Shown piece after piece: positions 6,476-8,025 of a stretch of DNA of 8,025 nucleotides. Positions within the stretch are counted from its first letter, which is position 1. Each line of letters begins with the position of its first letter. Source of the DNA: Chitinophagaceae bacterium (GTDB lineage Bacteria; Bacteroidota; Bacteroidia; Chitinophagales; Chitinophagaceae); assembly GCA_947481355.1 (NCBI GenBank), contig CANKGM010000074.1, positions 1-8,025 on the forward strand. The letters run 5' to 3'. Under the pieces are notes generated by a model. That model ran no database searches, was not told where the DNA came from, and saw only the letters and a list, made by a program, of their open reading frames with translations. The translations under genes were made by a program, and so were the position numbers.

Positions 6476-7055
6476 CAATATTTGGTTCTTTATAAAGCGC
6501 TTGCTCTTGATCATAACGGCCTATCCACCATCCTTCTTCTGCTATTTGAGTATTAACTTCCTGAGCGCCTACACTAGTAAGCAATGCTTTCAATTCATCT
6601 TCATTTGTTTTTTCACCACATTCTATAACCATTACAAATAGATCATCTGTAGCACGTGCATGAAAAGTGTGTTTTTTTACAAATGGAGCAAGTTGGCATA
6701 TATAACAAAAAGTAAGTACCATACCAACAGCCGCACATAATACAGTCAACTCAAACGTTATTGGAATCCAGGCTGGCAATGCAAAATTGGGCTTACCTCC
6801 AATGTTCACCGGCCAATCTTTTGTAAAAACCCATGTCATGAAGGTTACCGCCGTAGTAGTACCAATCAAACCATATAAAAATCCTGCTGTATGTATACTC
6901 GTTTCTCTTAAGCCCATGGCACTATCTAGTCCATGTACAGGGAAAGGAGTATAGATGTCATGGAATTTATAACCGGCTTTTCTCACTTTGGCAACGGCAG
7001 GAAAGAGAACTTTCTCATCCTCAAAGCAGCCTACAACAAATTTTTTCAACGCCAT
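6471..7055 (-). CDS. actD: Alternative complex III subunit ActD (DUF3341)
   Basis: This 194-residue protein belongs to the DUF3341 family, the ActD subunit of ACIII. It has a soluble alpha/beta N-terminal part (1-55) beginning KKFVVGCFEDE and containing the family stretch FHDIYTPFPVHGLD at 31-44, two transmembrane helices at about 56-77 and 97-121, and a soluble C-terminal part (125-194) ending near GWWIGRYD. The loop GKPNFALPAWIPITFE at 87-102 is a strong family marker. It carries no heme, iron-sulfur or metal motif; it is thought to be a structural subunit linking the membrane and peripheral parts, and its exact role is not known. The gene starts 26 bases after actC and ends 49 bases before actE, the standard position for actD. 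Its stop codon lies inside a 14-bp palindrome. Confidence 0.93.
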   Translation of the reverse strand: MALKKFVVGCFEDEKVLFPAVAKVRKAGYKFHDIYTPFPVHGLDSAMGLRETSIHTAGFLYGLIGTTTAVTFMTWVFTKDWPVNIGGKPNFALPAWIPITFELTVLCAAVGMVLTFCYICQLAPFVKKHTFHARATDDLFVMVIECGEKTNEDELKALLTSVGAQEVNTQIAEEGWWIGRYDQEQALYKEPNIA

Positions 7056-7081
7056 TTTATACTTTTTACTTTATTGAATTA

Positions 7082-8025
7082 TCAGTGATGCGCAATTTTA
7101 ACTGTTCCCTCTTCATGATGTCCATGGTGCATTTCTTCTACGAACTCACCAAGTTGTTTCGACTCTAATCCTTCCATATCATTCTTAAAGCTCTCGCCAG
7201 TACCTTTTAATACATACTTAATTTCTGCAATAGCAATAACTGGGAAATATTTAGAGAAAAGGAAGAAACAAGTAAAGAATAAACCAAAAGTTCCAAGGTA
7301 GAACCCTACTTCCCAAATGGATGGTCTGTAATAAATTGACCAAGAAGAAGGAAGGTAATCGCGGTATAAAGAAGAAACGATGATTACAAAACGCTCAAAC
7401 CACATACCAATATTCACCACAATACTCATGATGAACGTGAACAATACGTTTCTTCTAAGTTTAGTAAACCAAAACAACTGAGGAGAAACCACATTACAGG
7501 TCATCATTAACCAATAGCTCCATCCATAAGGACCAGCAATACGGTATTTAAAGAATATGTCCTGCTCAAAAGGTACTTGACTATACCATGCCATGAACAA
7601 TTCGGTAAGATATGCACAACCTACAATTGAACCGGTTAAAACAATAACCTTATTCATTGCCTCAATATGACCCAATGTAATGTAATCATGTAACCCCATT
7701 ACTTTTCGAAGAATCAACATTAGCGTTTGCACCATCGCAAAACCTGAGAAGATTGCCCCAGCAACAAAGTAAGGAGGGAATATTGTAGTGTGCCAACCAG
7801 GTACAACTGAGGTAGCAAAGTCAAACGATACAATAGTGTGCACCGATAATACTAGTGGAGTTGAAAGTCCAGCCAATACAAGTGAAAGACTTTCATGACG
7901 CTGCCAATGTTTTGTACTACCTGACCAACCGAAGGAAGCAACTCCATATAAATGCTTGCGCAATTTCGTTTTGGCACGATCCCTCACTGTTGCCAAATCA
8001 GGCAATAAACCAGAATACCAGAATA
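7082..8025 (-). CDS. actC: Alternative complex III membrane subunit ActC (NrfD family), 5' end cut off
   Basis: The last 313 residues of an NrfD/PsrC-family integral membrane protein are present; the frame stays open to the right edge. The upstream codons read FWYSGL before LPDLATVRDRA, a continuation that belongs to the family, so the TTG at 8005 is an internal Leu and not the start. Counting from the first whole codon, six helices are seen at about 46-68, 84-107, 118-146, 165-187, 195-219 and 237-259. Family stretches are SVHTIVSFDFA at 60-70, PGWHTTIFPPYFVAGAI at 75-91 and GMWFERFVII at 206-215. In ACIII this subunit is taken to form the quinol-binding and proton-translocating membrane core with ActF. 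The C-terminal tail (297-313) is His-rich, six His in fifteen residues. Full-length family members have roughly 450-480 residues, so about a third is missing. actB, the iron-sulfur partner, should lie upstream. Confidence 0.94.
   Translation of the reverse strand, partial: FWYSGLLPDLATVRDRAKTKLRKHLYGVASFGWSGSTKHWQRHESLSLVLAGLSTPLVLSVHTIVSFDFATSVVPGWHTTIFPPYFVAGAIFSGFAMVQTLMLILRKVMGLHDYITLGHIEAMNKVIVLTGSIVGCAYLTELFMAWYSQVPFEQDIFFKYRIAGPYGWSYWLMMTCNVVSPQLFWFTKLRRNVLFTFIMSIVVNIGMWFERFVIIVSSLYRDYLPSSWSIYYRPSIWEVGFYLGTFGLFFTCFFLFSKYFPVIAIAEIKYVLKGTGESFKNDMEGLESKQLGEFVEEMHHGHHEEGTVKIAHH

Noticed and set aside
8003..8005. TTG as the start codon of actC
   Set aside because: The frame is open further upstream and the codons before it (FWYSGL) continue the family sequence, so this TTG encodes an internal Leu and the gene is cut by the window edge.
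1..8025. Mobile elements, CRISPR arrays, tRNA or rRNA genes, defence genes
   Set aside because: No terminal inverted repeats, transposase, regular repeat-spacer pattern or RNA gene was seen; the window is filled with respiratory-chain genes.

Overview
The window is one tightly packed, single-direction gene block, all on the minus strand, encoding the terminal part of an aerobic respiratory chain. Read in the direction of transcription (high to low coordinates) the order is: actC (cut by the right edge), actD, actE, actF, coxB, coxA, ctaB, a short cytochrome c oxidase subunit III, and the first codons of a further gene cut by the left edge. The first four genes encode subunits of alternative complex III (ACIII), the quinol:cytochrome c oxidoreductase that replaces the bc1 complex in many bacteria. 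The next genes encode an A-family aa3-type cytochrome c oxidase and the protoheme farnesyltransferase that makes heme O, the precursor of its heme A.

The organism is most probably a member of the Bacteroidota. The evidence is the ACIII-cox gene order, AT-rich sequence, near absence of Shine-Dalgarno sequences before the starts, and protein signatures of that phylum (DUF3341 ActD, lipoprotein ActE, a short five-helix subunit III, a CyoE/CtaB with an NxxxExxxD first motif). The CoxB sequence around its CuA histidine (HDVGL.HFR.KMDAVPG) looks more like the Chitinophaga/Sphingobacterium side of the phylum than Flavobacterium, but that is a judgement from memory.

Layout: 7082-8025 actC (C-terminal 313 residues; the reading frame is open to the window edge); 6471-7055 actD; 5783-6421 actE; 4540-5760 actF; 3424-4488 coxB; 1580-3397 coxA; 637-1536 ctaB; 49-627 subunit III; 1-11 start of a probable next gene. 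Spacers are 9 to 51 bases, so no stretch over 300 bases lacks a gene, and no convincing promoter or terminator was found inside the block. It reads as part of one operon whose beginning (expected actA and actB) and end lie outside.

How the genes work together: menaquinol is oxidised by ACIII (membrane subunits ActC and ActF, with ActD and the monoheme lipoprotein ActE in this window; the multiheme ActA and the iron-sulfur ActB would be upstream). Electrons pass to CuA on CoxB, then to heme a and the heme a3-CuB centre of CoxA, where O2 is reduced. This module is known; ACIII and aa3 oxidase have been found as a physical supercomplex in Flavobacterium johnsoniae. I do not see an undescribed system here. 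The points worth a second look are residue-level: a Phe where the electron-entry Trp of CoxB is expected, a Gln in place of the CuA/Mg-bridging Glu, loss of the conserved Glu in subunit III, His-rich tails on CoxA and ActC, and a run of four in-frame TAA codons.
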